From Bacillus sp. FJAT-49736 (GTDB lineage: Bacteria; Bacillota; Bacilli; Bacillales; Bacillaceae_C), in contig NZ_JAGYPI010000004.1 in the NCBI RefSeq assembly GCF_018343615.1, forward strand, positions 63,588 to 127,587: a stretch of 64,000 nt of DNA, read 5' to 3'. Position numbers and translations under genes: made by a program. The notes under the pieces are model-generated. The model searched no databases. It was given only the letters and a program-made list of their open reading frames with translations, and was not told where the DNA came from. This document shows, in pieces, positions 25,867 through 36,170 of the stretch (within the stretch, counting starts at the first letter, position 1; each line of letters starts with the position of its first letter).

Positions 25867-26394
25867 TTAGCGATTGTTTACAGCGTTTAAAGTACTAAGT
25901 ATCTGGAAAATTTGCCCCCTATGGTGGGATTCATGTTCGATAAGATGGTAGATTACCCACTCGGGTGTCACATCGTAGTGGGCTAGACTTCTCGGTGTTT
26001 TCCAATCCTTCAAGTCCATGGAACGAAAATGAAAAAGCAATTCATCACGTACCGATTTCAAACGGTGTAAATGTTCTTCTATTTTCTGGCCATCAATATG
26101 TGTTAAAGTCTTATCGATATTACGATCTTCCAAAGGAAATAACGAACGAATTATTGGGTTCCATTTTCCACCAAGAACCTCTTCGTACAGCCAGTCAGCC
26201 TCAATCAGTGCAATATGGTATAACAGTGATCCGACGGAGTGACCGCCATTTAGTTTTGTATCAAGTAATTCTTGGTTCAATCCGGATACTCTTTTTAAAA
26301 TCAAGCGTCTAACATCCTCTAAGCACCAAATCCATCGCCCTATCTCTGGTTCAAAATCCGGTAACGGCACTACTACTAATTGATCTTTCTTCAA
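25867..26394 (-). CDS. DinB-like (DinB_2) four-helix protein
   Basis: A 175-aa DinB/YfiT-type four-helix bundle with the three metal-binding histidines visible in SLLYHIALIEADW and HLIEHESHHRGQI. Such proteins include bacillithiol-dependent transferases and uncharacterised metal hydrolases; specificity is unknown. TTG 26394 is chosen because GGGGGA sits 7 bp before it. The earlier TTG at 26409 overlaps that ribosome site. Confidence 0.82.
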   Translation of the reverse strand: MKKDQLVVVPLPDFEPEIGRWIWCLEDVRRLILKRVSGLNQELLDTKLNGGHSVGSLLYHIALIEADWLYEEVLGGKWNPIIRSLFPLEDRNIDKTLTHIDGQKIEEHLHRLKSVRDELLFHFRSMDLKDWKTPRSLAHYDVTPEWVIYHLIEHESHHRGQIFQILSTLNAVNNR

Positions 26395-26734
26395 AGGTTT
26401 ATCCCCCAAATATTTGGGCTCACGCAGTTTATAGGGGTAATGATACGTTTACCCTATATGAAATACACCCCATTAGATGTCTTTATCTTCCTCATAAAAA
26501 CAACGCCTCCCTCGATTTAATTAAGGAGAGTATAACACAAAAAACAAATTGACGTAATATTTGTTCAATTCACTGTATTGTACTTTGCTATTTAAATTCG
26601 AATAAAATGATTATGAGGGATTGGTCTTCGGCAATGCTGTAAATATTTATTTTTATACATGAAAAAAGGATGTTAAAAGATTGCTTTGATAACTATCAGC
26701 AATAGTAAATATTTTAATCCGGTTACAATAGTGA

Positions 26735-26831
26735 TATAATGTAAACAGATAAAAATCGATTCGGAAAAGGTGTAGACTTAGTCGGCCTTGGTTTTCCTTT
26801 ATAGCTTAATGGGCCTCACACATCCTTTCCG
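26735..26831 (+). promoter_or_regulatory. mqo promoter -10 and structured leader
   Basis: TATAAT (26735-26740) with a weak -35 precedes a leader in which CGGAAAAGG (26762-26770) can pair with CCTTTCCG (26824-26831). They enclose GAC-TTA-GTC and two GGCC words that could form inner stems. The stem ends about 28 nt before the mqo start. The remainder of the 26395-26734 gap holds no supported gene. Confidence 0.4.
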
Positions 26832-26859
26832 TATATCATAGGGAATAGGGACGATAAGA

Positions 26860-28365
26860 ATGAGTAGCAAACAAACTAATACAGAAGTAATTTTAATTGG
26901 TGCCGGAATTATGAGTGCAACTTTGGGGACAATCCTTAAGGAATTAGCGCCGGACTGGAACATTAAAGTGTTTGAAAAGCTCGAAACCCCAGGTGAGGAA
27001 AGCTCTAATGAATGGAATAATGCTGGAACAGGGCATTCTGCGCTGTGTGAGCTTAACTACACCGTCGAAAAGTCGGACGGTTCTATAGATATTAGCAAAG
27101 CTATCAATATTAATGAACAATTCCAGGTCTCCAGACAATTTTGGTCATACCTTGTTAAGAGCAATCTGATAAGAAATCCGGAGAAATTCATCATGCCATT
27201 GCCACATATGAGTTTAGTGCAAGGCGAAAAAAATGTGACATTCTTGAAAAAACGATTTGAAGCGTTAACAAACAATCCTTTGTTTCAAGGAATGGAATTT
27301 TCTGAAGACCCTGAAACACTGAAAGAATGGATTCCGCTCATCATGGATGGCCGTGCATCGAATGATCCAATTGCGGCAACCAAAATTGACTCAGGAACGG
27401 ATGTTAACTTTGGTGCTTTAACTAGAATGTTGTTTGACCATTTAAAGAGTAAAAACGTTGATGTCAAATACAAACATCAAGTGGACGATATTAAACGTAC
27501 AGATGACGGATTATGGAAATTGAAAGTCTGGAATATGGAAACTGGAGCTATCGAACGCCATACTGCAAATTTCGTATTTATTGGAGCTGGTGGTGCTAGC
27601 TTGCCATTACTACAAAAAACAGGTATTCCTGAAAGTAAGCATGTTGGAGGATTCCCGGTAAGCGGGCTATTCCTAGTATGTAATAATGAAGAGGTTGTGA
27701 ACCAGCATCATGCTAAAGTATATGGTAAAGCAGCAGTTGGAGCTCCTCCAATGTCCGTTCCACATCTTGATACTAGATATATTGACAACAAAAAATCATT
27801 GCTGTTTGGACCGTTTGCCGGCTTTTCTCCAAAGTTCTTAAAAACGGGTTCCAATATGGATTTATTTAGTTCTATCAAGCCAAATAATATCCTGACTATG
27901 ATAGCGGCAGGTTTAAAAAATATTCCACTAACAAAATATTTAATCGGCCAACTATTGTTATCAAAAGAACAACGGATTAAAGAGTTACGTGAATTTATTC
28001 CTAACGCTAAAAGCGAGGATTGGGATATCGTTGTAGCAGGTCAACGTGTACAAGTTATTAAAGATACAGAGGCAGGCGGTAAAGGAACTCTTCAATTTGG
28101 TACGGAAGTTATTACCGGAGCAAATGGCTCCATTGCGGCATTATTAGGTGCATCTCCAGGTGCTTCTACTGCCGTTCAAGTCATGCTTAATGTCATCAAA
28201 AGATGCTTCCCGCAAAATATGGAAGAGTGGGAACCGAAAATAAAAGAAATGATTCCTTCTTATGGTGTGTCGCTATCGGAAAACGAAGAGCTTTTCCGTG
28301 AACTTCATGCTTCAACCGCTCAGTCGCTTGGTCTTAGCGATAGCATGCCAGTACAGATAGGCTAA
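26860..28365 (+). CDS. mqo: malate:quinone oxidoreductase
   Basis: A 501-aa FAD-dependent membrane-associated enzyme that oxidises malate to oxaloacetate and passes electrons to quinone, bypassing NAD-malate dehydrogenase in the citric-acid cycle. The N-terminal FAD motif is [11 protein letters not shown] (residues 13-23), followed by [48 protein letters not shown] and [13 protein letters not shown] are family blocks. It is full length and monocistronic, with a GC-rich terminator. A structured leader may precede it. Confidence 0.95.
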   Translation: MSSKQTNTEVILIGAGIMSATLGTILKELAPDWNIKVFEKLETPGEESSNEWNNAGTGHSALCELNYTVEKSDGSIDISKAININEQFQVSRQFWSYLVKSNLIRNPEKFIMPLPHMSLVQGEKNVTFLKKRFEALTNNPLFQGMEFSEDPETLKEWIPLIMDGRASNDPIAATKIDSGTDVNFGALTRMLFDHLKSKNVDVKYKHQVDDIKRTDDGLWKLKVWNMETGAIERHTANFVFIGAGGASLPLLQKTGIPESKHVGGFPVSGLFLVCNNEEVVNQHHAKVYGKAAVGAPPMSVPHLDTRYIDNKKSLLFGPFAGFSPKFLKTGSNMDLFSSIKPNNILTMIAAGLKNIPLTKYLIGQLLLSKEQRIKELREFIPNAKSEDWDIVVAGQRVQVIKDTEAGGKGTLQFGTEVITGANGSIAALLGASPGASTAVQVMLNVIKRCFPQNMEEWEPKIKEMIPSYGVSLSENEELFRELHASTAQSLGLSDSMPVQIG

Positions 28366-28380
28366 ATAATAGTATAAATT

Positions 28381-28443
28381 AGAGGTGCCTGCCCCCCATT
28401 GTGTTAAAACTTTAACGCAATGGGGGGCAGGCATCTCTTTTTT
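28381..28443. terminator. long GC-rich terminator hairpin after mqo
   Basis: AGAGGTGCCTGCCCCCCATTG pairs almost perfectly with CAATGGGGGGCAGGCATCTC, followed by six Ts. The GC content is far above its surroundings. Similar GGTGCCTG-containing hairpins are dispersed in many Bacillus genomes, so it may also be a repeat-family member. Confidence 0.85.
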
Positions 28444-28508
28444 GCTTAGAAATTTATAAAATTCAACCTTATGAATAACTTTTGTAAAAATGATCTACAT
28501 TTAGTTCC

Positions 28509-28565
28509 AAGTGAAATTTGAAGTTCTAATTTCACTAAGTGAAGTTGGAACTTCAAACTTCACTT
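28509..28565. repeat. nested inverted repeat upstream of yhgE
   Basis: The outer arms 28509-28529 and 28545-28565 match at 19 of 21 positions. In the loop, TTCACT-A-AGTGAA is itself a perfect palindrome. The word AGTGAA or its complement TTCACT occurs four times. It lies 190 bp upstream of yhgE with no T-run, so it looks like a multi-site operator rather than a terminator. The rest of the gap to 28752 shows no gene. Confidence 0.6.
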
Positions 28566-28752
28566 ATCCATACGCCAATGTTCAAGGCGCTCCGCGCATT
28601 TGTTCCTGCACATTTGATTCGCATAACATTGGAAATATATAGGCAGGATAAAAGAGTAGATCAATTGGTCATAGAAATATTTAGCTTTAAATATAGTCAT
28701 TTTCCGAATGGTAAAGGGGGAAATCAATCAGCAATCTTTAGGAGGACCTTTA

Positions 28753-31023
28753 ATGAAACATATCATGAATATTTTTTTCAGGGATATGAAGAATATAGCT
28801 ACTAATCTGGCAGCTGCAATTATGGTTTTGGCTCTAATTTTGTTACCTTCCCTTTACGCATGGTTTAATATCAAAGCATCATGGGATCCATACGGGAACA
28901 CATATCAAATACCTGTTGCAATAGTCAATGAAGATAAAGGGACAAGGGTAAGAGATAAAAATATTCATGCAGGAAATGATCTGATTGAAAGCTTAAAGAA
29001 AAATCATTCATTTGAATGGCATTTTGTGGATCGTGAAACAGCGATGAAGAAAGTAAAATATGGTGACTATTACGCAACTATCCTCATTCCTAAGGATTTT
29101 TCCGAAAAGCTAGGAACAGGCATAAGTGATAATCCGACAAAAGCCACTGTTGAGTATTATGTGAATGAAAAAATTAATGCAATTGCTCCCAAGATTACGG
29201 AAAAGGGAGCGAGTGTTCTTACGGAACAAATTAGCAGCAGTTTTATTTCAACGGTTGATGGGGCTATTTTCAATATTTTTAATACTCTTGGTATAGAAAT
29301 ACAAAAGAATCTGCCTGATATAGAAAGGTTCCAACAATATTTATTCCTGTTGGAAGAAAAATTGCCAGTTATTAAAACCAGTCTCAATGAAAGCTCCGGC
29401 GATATAAATAGCGCCTTGGCAATCGTGAAGAGTGCCCAACAATTAATTCCGAATGTAAAGGATGCAACAACCAAAGGATTAAAAACAATTAATGACACAA
29501 CTGCTTTTTTAAATAAAGCGGAAACTCGCTTTAATGAAATATCGCCAAAAGTGAAGGAAGACATGGAAAAGGTTCAAAAAGCAACACATATGGTGGAGTC
29601 GTTTATCAATAGCCGTCAGCCAATTAGCCAAGATTGGGGAGAAGTGAATAATATTCAGCTGGAAACCAATGATGCCATCAAGCATATTAGCGATTTGCAA
29701 AATCTGCTTGTAAAATGGAAAAAAGAAAATCGCACGACAGACAATAAGGCAGTAAGGGATAAAATAGCAGAACTTCAAGGAATATTGGGAAGTCCATCAG
29801 CTCAAGGAAATAAAAATTCAGAGCAGCTAAAAGGGAAGTTACAGCAACTGGACGATTTAGAAGCTTCTCTTTCTCAAAATAGTGATAGGAGACTTGATAA
29901 TTCTATTAGTACTCTGGATTCTGTGAAGCAAAGCCTACAGGAAGTACAAAGTAATACGGATAAATTAAAAGCCTTTATATCTAGTATGCCTAATTTTGAA
30001 GGTGTACAGAACCTAACGAAAACTACAAGCCGGCAGGTAGATGATTTTATTAAAAGCTATAACAATGAATTGGAGCCAATGATCCGTACTCGATTAAAGG
30101 ATGCGAAAGATACTTTAAAAGAGGCACGAGATATCTTGGTAAAAATACAACACACAATACCACAGGTTGAGTCCATTCTTTCCAATACAAAAGAACAGCT
30201 AGAAAAAGGCAAAAAAGTTCTTGATTACGCAAATGGAGAATATCCATATGTAAATTATAAAGTACGAAAATTAGCAGACAAAGTGAGGAGCTTAAATAAA
30301 CAGGCGAATATTACGGACCTTATTCAATTATTAAAAAATGATCCCAATGCAGAGCGTGGGTTCTTTGCGGAACCGGTTAAATTGCATACCAATACCATTT
30401 TCCCGATTGCAAATTATGGAACAGGAATGTCTCCGTTTTATACCGTATTAGCTTTATGGGTTGGAGGGTTATTAATGGTTTCCCTGATGACCACAGATGT
30501 AAATGATATGGAGAATTATACAGGAAGACAAATATACTTCGGAAAGGGACTTACGTTTTTGACAATTGGTGTTTTACAGGCGTTCGTTGTAACAGCAGGA
30601 GACATTTGGTTGTTAGGGGTAGACGTAAAAGAACCTTTTTGGTTTATCCTATTTGGATTCCTAAGTAGCTTAGTATTTATCCTAATTATATATTCACTCG
30701 TTTCTATATTCGGGAATGTCGGAAAGGCGCTTTCGATTGTTTTACTTGTTTTACAAATCTCCAGTTCAGGAGGAACCTTTCCAGTAGTTTTACTCCCAAA
30801 GTTCTTTCAACAAATTAATCCGTTTTTACCGTTTACTTATGCTGTAGGGCTAATGAGAGAAGCAGTAGGGGGTATTCTTTGGGGGAAGGTATTACGTGAT
30901 CTTCCTTTCCTTCTCCTATTTGGCTTAATTGTCATTATCTTGGTGGTTTTGTTAAAAGACCCTATCAACAGGGCTAGCAATAAATTAATGGAAAAAGCAA
31001 AACAGTCCGGATTGTTTCATTAA
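28753..31023 (+). CDS. yhgE: YhgE/Pip-family membrane protein
   Basis: A 756-aa protein. It has an N-terminal span (LALILLPSLYAWFNI), a long extracytoplasmic coiled-coil domain (residues about 45-540) and five to six C-terminal spans of the ABC-2/YhgE type (TVLALWVGGLLMVSL ... PINRAS). Relatives include Lactococcus phage-infection protein Pip and YueB, the SPP1 phage receptor linked to type VII secretion. GGAGGA lies 7 bp before the ATG at 28753. It is the only gene of its transcript, and repeat copy A directly follows its stop. Confidence 0.88.
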   Translation: MKHIMNIFFRDMKNIATNLAAAIMVLALILLPSLYAWFNIKASWDPYGNTYQIPVAIVNEDKGTRVRDKNIHAGNDLIESLKKNHSFEWHFVDRETAMKKVKYGDYYATILIPKDFSEKLGTGISDNPTKATVEYYVNEKINAIAPKITEKGASVLTEQISSSFISTVDGAIFNIFNTLGIEIQKNLPDIERFQQYLFLLEEKLPVIKTSLNESSGDINSALAIVKSAQQLIPNVKDATTKGLKTINDTTAFLNKAETRFNEISPKVKEDMEKVQKATHMVESFINSRQPISQDWGEVNNIQLETNDAIKHISDLQNLLVKWKKENRTTDNKAVRDKIAELQGILGSPSAQGNKNSEQLKGKLQQLDDLEASLSQNSDRRLDNSISTLDSVKQSLQEVQSNTDKLKAFISSMPNFEGVQNLTKTTSRQVDDFIKSYNNELEPMIRTRLKDAKDTLKEARDILVKIQHTIPQVESILSNTKEQLEKGKKVLDYANGEYPYVNYKVRKLADKVRSLNKQANITDLIQLLKNDPNAERGFFAEPVKLHTNTIFPIANYGTGMSPFYTVLALWVGGLLMVSLMTTDVNDMENYTGRQIYFGKGLTFLTIGVLQAFVVTAGDIWLLGVDVKEPFWFILFGFLSSLVFILIIYSLVSIFGNVGKALSIVLLVLQISSSGGTFPVVLLPKFFQQINPFLPFTYAVGLMREAVGGILWGKVLRDLPFLLLFGLIVIILVVLLKDPINRASNKLMEKAKQSGLFH

Positions 31024-31025
31024 AT

Positions 31026-31124
31026 AAGGATCTTTTCTTAAAGTTTGTTGCTTTTAGTCATAAAAAACCTTATATCAATCTTTAGTTACGTTAAGAATCC
31101 ATAATCATCTTAAGAAAAGATGCC
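31026..31124 (+). repeat. TIR element copy A
   Basis: A 99-bp intergenic repeat bounded by AAGGATCTTTTCTTAA and TTAAGAAAAGATGCC, near-perfect terminal inverted repeats. The inner TTTGTTGCTTTT and AACCTTA words are shared with the copies at 61411 (minus), 51372, 60594 and 22425. It begins 2 bp after the yhgE stop codon. Confidence 0.8.
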
Positions 31125-31282
31125 TCGAAACCAATAGTATATTGGGATGGAGAACAATATACGAAAAGTAAAAGTATATGTGAAAGCATTATGTCAAAAC
31201 AAATATTATGGAAAAGGGAGAGCATGAATGAAATCAGCTCTCCTTTTTCAACAGGTTTTTTATATCCAACAAGTAGGATCAT

Positions 31283-32812
31283 TTAGTTTCGAATTAAAAA
31301 ATCGAATGCCCCTAATGCTGCAGTGGCACCGGATCCCATGGAAATGATGATTTGCTTATATGCGTTATCCGTACAGTCGCCTGCAGCAAATACTCCAGGA
31401 ATGCTGGTTGATCCATGCTTATCTACAATGATTTCACCTATGCGAGTACGTTCAAGGGTTCCCTCTAACCAATCAGTATTAGGAACAAGACCAATTTGAA
31501 TAAATATACCCTGCAATTCAATATGGCGTTCTTCTTCTGTTTCACGGTCCATGTAAGTAATACCGTTTACTTTATCCGTTCCGGTAATTTCCTTCGTTTG
31601 AGCGTTCTTGATTACCGTTACATTTGGAAGACTGTAGAGACGTTCCTGCAGAACAGAATCAGCTTTTAACTCTGCAGAGAACTCAAGAACGGTTACATGC
31701 TTCACAATTCCTGCAAGGTCAATTGCTGCTTCAATACCAGAATTACCACCACCAATTACGGCAACGTCTTTTCCTGCAAATAATGGTCCATCGCAGTGAG
31801 GGCAATAAGCAACACCCTTATTTTTAAATTCAGCTTCCCCTGGTACACCTATATTGCGCCAACGAGCACCTGTTGAAAGGATAACGCTCTTGCTTTTTAG
31901 TACTGCACCGTTTTCTAGTTTAATCTCGATTAAATCATTCTTTTCTAATCGTATAGCACGTTGTAACTTCATCACATCAATATCATATTCTTTCACATGC
32001 TCCTCTAGACTTGCAGCAAGCTTAGGACCTTCGGTGTATTTCTCGCTAATAAAGTTTTCGATACCAAGTGTGTCCATGATTTGACCGCCAAATCGTTCCG
32101 CAACAATACCGGTACGAATTCCTTTTCGTGCTGCATAGATTGCGGCACTTGCACCAGCTGGTCCGCCACCAACAACAAGGACATCAAATGGATCTTTATC
32201 AGCAAATTCAGATGCATCAGGAGCCGAGCTTATCTTAGCAAGAATCTCCTCTAATGACATACGGCCGCTTCCGAATGATTCTCCATTTAAGAATACCGTT
32301 GGTACTGCCATGATGTTTTTGCTTTCTGCTTCGTCTTTAAAGGCTGCGCCATCAATCATTGTGTGTGTAATGCCAGGGTTTAGAATGCTCATCAAATTCA
32401 AAGCTTGTACAACATCAGGACAATTATGGCAGCTTAAACTGATGTAAGATTCAAAGTGGTATTCGCCTTTAATAGCTTTTATTTGATCGATTACCTTTTC
32501 CTCCACTTTAGGAGCTCTTCCACTTACTTGCAAAAGAGCCAAAACTAACGAAGTGAATTCATGGCCAAGCGGGATACCTGCAAATGTTACGCCAGTGTCT
32601 TCGCCAATCCGGTTCACACCAAAGCTTGGTGTTCGCTGTAATGATGTATTCTCTACTTTAATTCTTGGAGACATGGTAGCTAATTCATCGACAAGTGCCA
32701 GCGTATCTCTAGAAACGTTATCGGCTCCTGCGCTAACTTTAAGCAGCACATCGCCCTCCATCATTTGGAGATATTGCGATAATTGTGCTTTTATATCTGC
32801 ATCCAGTATCAT
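31283..32812 (-). CDS. ahpF: alkyl hydroperoxide reductase subunit F
   Basis: A 509-aa FAD/NADH flavoprotein that re-reduces AhpC. The N-terminal tandem thioredoxin-like domain holds the C-x2-C pair Cys128/Cys131 (SCHNCPD). The FAD motif is [19 protein letters not shown], and the redox disulfide CPHCDGP lies near residue 340, followed by the NADH motif [12 protein letters not shown]. It starts 12 bp after the ahpC stop with AAGGGG upstream, in an ahpCF operon. Full length. Confidence 0.96.
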   Translation of the reverse strand: MILDADIKAQLSQYLQMMEGDVLLKVSAGADNVSRDTLALVDELATMSPRIKVENTSLQRTPSFGVNRIGEDTGVTFAGIPLGHEFTSLVLALLQVSGRAPKVEEKVIDQIKAIKGEYHFESYISLSCHNCPDVVQALNLMSILNPGITHTMIDGAAFKDEAESKNIMAVPTVFLNGESFGSGRMSLEEILAKISSAPDASEFADKDPFDVLVVGGGPAGASAAIYAARKGIRTGIVAERFGGQIMDTLGIENFISEKYTEGPKLAASLEEHVKEYDIDVMKLQRAIRLEKNDLIEIKLENGAVLKSKSVILSTGARWRNIGVPGEAEFKNKGVAYCPHCDGPLFAGKDVAVIGGGNSGIEAAIDLAGIVKHVTVLEFSAELKADSVLQERLYSLPNVTVIKNAQTKEITGTDKVNGITYMDRETEEERHIELQGIFIQIGLVPNTDWLEGTLERTRIGEIIVDKHGSTSIPGVFAAGDCTDNAYKQIIISMGSGATAALGAFDFLIRN

Positions 32813-32824
32813 TTGAAAAACCCC

Positions 32825-33388
32825 TTAAATTTTTCCTACAAGGTCAAGGCTTGGCTTAAGTGTTGCCGCACCTTCTTGCCATTTTGCCGGGCAAACCTCA
32901 CCAGGATTGTTGCGAACATATTGTGCTGCTTTAATTTTGTTAATTAGTGTGCTTGCATCACGACCAATACCATCTGCATTAATTTCAATCGCTTGGATGA
33001 CACCATCTGGGTCGATGATGAATGTTCCACGGTCAGCTTGTCCTAATTCTTCGATATATACATCAAAATTTCGAGAAAGTGTATGTGTAGGATCACCAAT
33101 CATTGTATAAGTAATTTTACCAATCGCTTCTGAAGAATCATGCCATGCTTTATGTGTGAAATGAGAATCTCTTGAAGCTGAGAATACCTCTACACCAAGT
33201 TCTTGAAGAGTAGGGTATTGTTCTTGAAGATCTTCAAGTTCTGTTGGACAAACAAATGTAAAGTCTGCTGGATAGAAGCAAAGTACAGTCCAATGACCTT
33301 TAAAATCCTGTTCTGTAACTTCTAAAAACTCGCCATTTTTGTATGCTTGTGCTTTAAATGGTTGTACTTCTTTTCCGATTAGAGACAT
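32825..33388 (-). CDS. ahpC: alkyl hydroperoxide reductase subunit C (peroxiredoxin)
   Basis: A 187-aa typical 2-Cys peroxiredoxin. The peroxidatic Cys47 lies in [10 protein letters not shown], and the resolving Cys166 in GEVCPAKW. It detoxifies hydrogen peroxide and organic peroxides and is recycled by AhpF. AGGAGG precedes the ATG. The minus-strand promoter has TTGACA and a PerR-like box at its -10, fitting peroxide induction. Confidence 0.97.
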   Translation of the reverse strand: MSLIGKEVQPFKAQAYKNGEFLEVTEQDFKGHWTVLCFYPADFTFVCPTELEDLQEQYPTLQELGVEVFSASRDSHFTHKAWHDSSEAIGKITYTMIGDPTHTLSRNFDVYIEELGQADRGTFIIDPDGVIQAIEINADGIGRDASTLINKIKAAQYVRNNPGEVCPAKWQEGAATLKPSLDLVGKI

Positions 33389-33480
33389 AATAAAAAATTC
33401 CTCCTATTTTATAGTTAATAACGAAATAAACAATAATGCTTTTTTATTATAATTCGTTATTTAAAATAATTTTAATTACA

Positions 33481-33515
33481 TAACTATTATTATATACATT
33501 TTGCTTGGTTGTCAA
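33481..33515 (-). promoter_or_regulatory. ahpC promoter with PerR-like box
   Basis: On the minus strand TTGACA (33510-33515) is followed by -10 options TATAAT (15 bp) or TAATAA (17 bp). ATATAATAATAGTTA (33481-33495) matches the PerR box TTATAATNATTATAA at about 10 of 14 positions, with one half site nearly intact. A separate inverted repeat ATAACGAA/TTCGTTAT (33418-33460) lies in the leader. Confidence 0.5.
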
Positions 33516-33708
33516 GGAATTTGATAGGGATTTGTTATCTCATTGTATATTACTGTCGAAAGTAACGATAGTGTTGGGATGGTTTTTTACCTTTTATACT
33601 GACAGTTGAAAATGATTTATTGAGTATAAAATCAAATTTTCAATTAAAAACGTTATTTCTCAATTGATAGATTGATTAAAGAAGGTTAAACCTATTTTTG
33701 GAATTTAT

Positions 33709-33737
33709 TTAACATTCAGCAAAACGTTTGTTATAAT
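33709..33737 (+). promoter_or_regulatory. sigma-A promoter of the 33795 gene
   Basis: TTAACA (33709-33714), a 17-bp spacer and TATAAT (33732-33737) precede the start at 33795 by about 58 bp. Confidence 0.65.
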
Positions 33738-33794
33738 TAAATCGTAAGTAGTAAGTGATTGGTAAAAAATCCTAACGGGGTAAGGGGAATCGTA

Positions 33795-34784
33795 ATGCGC
33801 GAATTTAGCTTAGCGGAGAATTTTGCCATAATTGCACTGAACGCTCAGGAAAGTACTCGTTTAACTAACTCAAAAAAAGTGTCGTTGCGTTGCTTAGCTG
33901 CAGCAGCAATTTTAGAAATATTTTTGGATAACCGTCTTACTAATAAGGAAGATTCGCTTATTTTTAAAAAGGAAGATCTGAATTCGCTTAATTTCCATCA
34001 GCAATCTGTGCTAAAAGCCTTGTTTGGTAAAAATGAAACTTTAAGTGAAGCCCTTCCTATATTCCTTGCAAAGGTTGTTAAATTATCCAAAAGGGCATTA
34101 GAAGCCGTCGAGGAAGCTTATGCATTTACATTAATCCGAGAAGGTGCGATGGAAGAGATTCCTGCACTTATTAACTGTGATTTGGAATTTATAACGTCAG
34201 GTATTTCAGTAAAAGAATACCGTAGTAATGGTGAGATTTTTACAAGATTAACGGAAGGTCTTCGTGCTGAGATTTTGGAAGAAGGCCCCTTAACAGATGA
34301 AACTATTAGTATGCTATGGTTATTAAGGGAAAGCGGGAGTCTATATGACCTTTTCACAAAAGAGGAATTGAAGCATGTTGCAACGAGGGTATATGAATTA
34401 TTGACAAACAGTTCATTGGGGAAATTAATTTTGCCAATTGATATTCATAAAACAGTAGAAACAGCTGTTAAGAATTTTTTAAAGATAAAAAAGGAAATGA
34501 TGTCCACACCATCGGGTACAGGACTAGGCTATGTGTTTCCTATTATAGAACGATCACAGTTTATCTTTATTGATACGGAAGAGTACTTTCCTAATAACAA
34601 ACAGCGTCTACACAACGTGATAGATAGATTAAAAAAGAATGGTCATAATGTGACGGTAATACGTGAGGGGAATATTCCGCTGATTAAAATTGATAATATT
34701 CTTTATCAAGCAATGCCACATGCTAAAAATTATAGAATTCCCGTTCATGGGGTGCGTTTATTAAAATATCCATTATCTTTATAA
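33795..34784 (+). CDS. uncharacterised 329-aa protein
   Basis: A soluble, helix-rich protein without spans or signal peptide. The N-terminal half (SLRCLAAAAILEIFLDNRLT ... ALEAVEEAYAFTLIREGAMEEI) faintly recalls the helical GPP34 (Golgi phosphoprotein 3-like) pattern, but this is weak. The C-terminal part reads as an alpha/beta segment (VFPIIERSQFIFIDTEEYF). The ATG at 33795 follows AAGGGGA with good spacing; an earlier ATG at 33759 lacks one. It is followed after 15 bp by a MerR-like HTH gene. No function is assigned. Confidence 0.7.
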   Translation: MREFSLAENFAIIALNAQESTRLTNSKKVSLRCLAAAAILEIFLDNRLTNKEDSLIFKKEDLNSLNFHQQSVLKALFGKNETLSEALPIFLAKVVKLSKRALEAVEEAYAFTLIREGAMEEIPALINCDLEFITSGISVKEYRSNGEIFTRLTEGLRAEILEEGPLTDETISMLWLLRESGSLYDLFTKEELKHVATRVYELLTNSSLGKLILPIDIHKTVETAVKNFLKIKKEMMSTPSGTGLGYVFPIIERSQFIFIDTEEYFPNNKQRLHNVIDRLKKNGHNVTVIREGNIPLIKIDNILYQAMPHAKNYRIPVHGVRLLKYPLSL

Positions 34785-34799
34785 CAAGGGGGAAAGGAT

Positions 34800-35060
34800 T
34801 TGTCCCGTCAACGTTCCATGGAAAAAATTCTTGCATCGGAATACGTATCTATTGGGGAATTGGTTCGTATAACTGGATCTCGATACAGTACTTTAAAATT
34901 TTATACAGAGGAAGGGATGCTTCCTTTTGAGCAAGAAGAAGAAAAGATGACTAGAAGATTTCCAAGAGAAAAAGCCATTACCAGAATAAATGAGATAAAA
35001 GAATTAAAAAGGCAGGGGCTAAGTATTCCGGAAATAAAAGAAAAAATCACTGGAAAATGA
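34800..35060 (+). CDS. short MerR-type HTH protein
   Basis: An 86-aa protein that is only a MerR-like winged helix: YVSIGELVRITGSRYSTLKFYTEEGMLPF, then MTRRFPREKAITRINEIKELKRQGLSIPEIKEKI. The dimerisation coiled coil and effector domain of full MerR proteins are absent. It starts at TTG 34800 after GGGGGAAAGG. It probably forms an operon with the uncharacterised gene upstream and may regulate it. Confidence 0.8.
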   Translation: MSRQRSMEKILASEYVSIGELVRITGSRYSTLKFYTEEGMLPFEQEEEKMTRRFPREKAITRINEIKELKRQGLSIPEIKEKITGK

Positions 35061-35080
35061 TAATATGTAAAATTATATAT

Positions 35081-35116
35081 AACAAAAGACAGGAAATGGA
35101 ATCCTGTCTTTTGTTC
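35081..35116. terminator. bidirectional terminator
   Basis: AACAAAAGACAGGA and TCCTGTCTTTTGTT, between the convergent MerR-like and guaC genes. Confidence 0.85.
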
Positions 35117-35173
35117 AAACGAGAGAAGTAAAAACAAAGAGATTGATCTTTCTGTTTTTAATCATAATGATGA

Positions 35174-36157
35174 TTAGTATACTTTATCTCCATTAAAAAT
35201 AGAATTTTTGACCACAACATAATCTACATTACGAATAGCATCGAGCTTATTGCCGCCTGCATAAGAAACCGATGATTGAAGATCCTGCTCCATTTCGATT
35301 AGAGTATCAATCAAACGACCTTTATGCTCAACAAGCATTTTCTTTCCTTCTACGTTTTTTCTTTCTCCTTTTTGAAACTCTGAAGCAGAACCGAAGTATT
35401 CTTTGTATAGCTTGCCGTCCTTTTCTACTGTTTCACCAGGTGATTCCTCATGTCCTGCAAAAAGAGAACCAATCATGACCATGGATGCACCAAATCGAAT
35501 AGATTTTGCAATATCCCCGTGGGTACGAATGCCACCATCGGCAATAATTGGCTTGCTTGCTGCCTTAGCACACCAGCGCAATGCTGCCAGTTGCCAGCCT
35601 CCAGTTCCAAATCCTGTTTTAATCTTGGTGATGCATACCTTTCCAGGTCCAATGCCGACCTTTGTTGCATCTGCCCCAGCATTTTCTAGTTCTCTTACAG
35701 CTTCAGGAGTTCCAACATTTCCTGCAATAACGAAGCTTTCTGGAAGATGCTTTTTAATATGCTGAATCATTTTGATAACGGCATTAGAATGCCCGTGGGC
35801 AATATCAATTGTAATGAATTCCGGCACAAGCTTTTCCGCTGCTAATTGTTCAATGAAAGAATATTCCTCTTCTTTTACTCCGACACTAATAGAAGCGATT
35901 AACCCTCTAGACTTCATGTCCTTTATAAAAGCATGTCTCTTTTCTGGCTCAAACCGGTGCATTATATAGAAGTATCCGTTTTCCGCTAAGAATAGGGATA
36001 TTTTCTCATCGATAATCGTCTGCATATTTGCGGGAACAACTGGTAATTTAAAAATATGTCCGCCTAAAGTAACGGTTGTATCACATTCAGAACGGCTATT
36101 AACAATACATTTGTTTGGAATCAACTGAATATCTTCGTAATCAAATACATTTTCCAT
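35174..36157 (-). CDS. guaC: GMP reductase
   Basis: A 327-aa TIM-barrel enzyme that reductively deaminates GMP to IMP with NADPH. The catalytic Cys175 lies in [11 protein letters not shown], and the phosphate loop in [19 protein letters not shown]. The absence of a CBS insert separates it from IMP dehydrogenase. The ATG at 36157 has GAGGTG upstream; the GTG at 36166 overlaps that site. PurR-like boxes upstream agree with the PurR control known for B. subtilis guaC (yumD). Confidence 0.94.
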   Translation of the reverse strand: MENVFDYEDIQLIPNKCIVNSRSECDTTVTLGGHIFKLPVVPANMQTIIDEKISLFLAENGYFYIMHRFEPEKRHAFIKDMKSRGLIASISVGVKEEEYSFIEQLAAEKLVPEFITIDIAHGHSNAVIKMIQHIKKHLPESFVIAGNVGTPEAVRELENAGADATKVGIGPGKVCITKIKTGFGTGGWQLAALRWCAKAASKPIIADGGIRTHGDIAKSIRFGASMVMIGSLFAGHEESPGETVEKDGKLYKEYFGSASEFQKGERKNVEGKKMLVEHKGRLIDTLIEMEQDLQSSVSYAGGNKLDAIRNVDYVVVKNSIFNGDKVY

Positions 36158-36170
36158 GGATTTCACCTCT

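Noticed and set aside
28381-28443. Mobile GC-rich element after mqo
   Set aside because: It behaves as a normal strong terminator with a T-run. Membership of a dispersed repeat family cannot be shown from one copy in this window.
31200-31282. CRISPR array or tandem repeats near repeat copy A
   Set aside because: No regularly spaced identical repeats; only the single TIR element and A/T-rich sequence.
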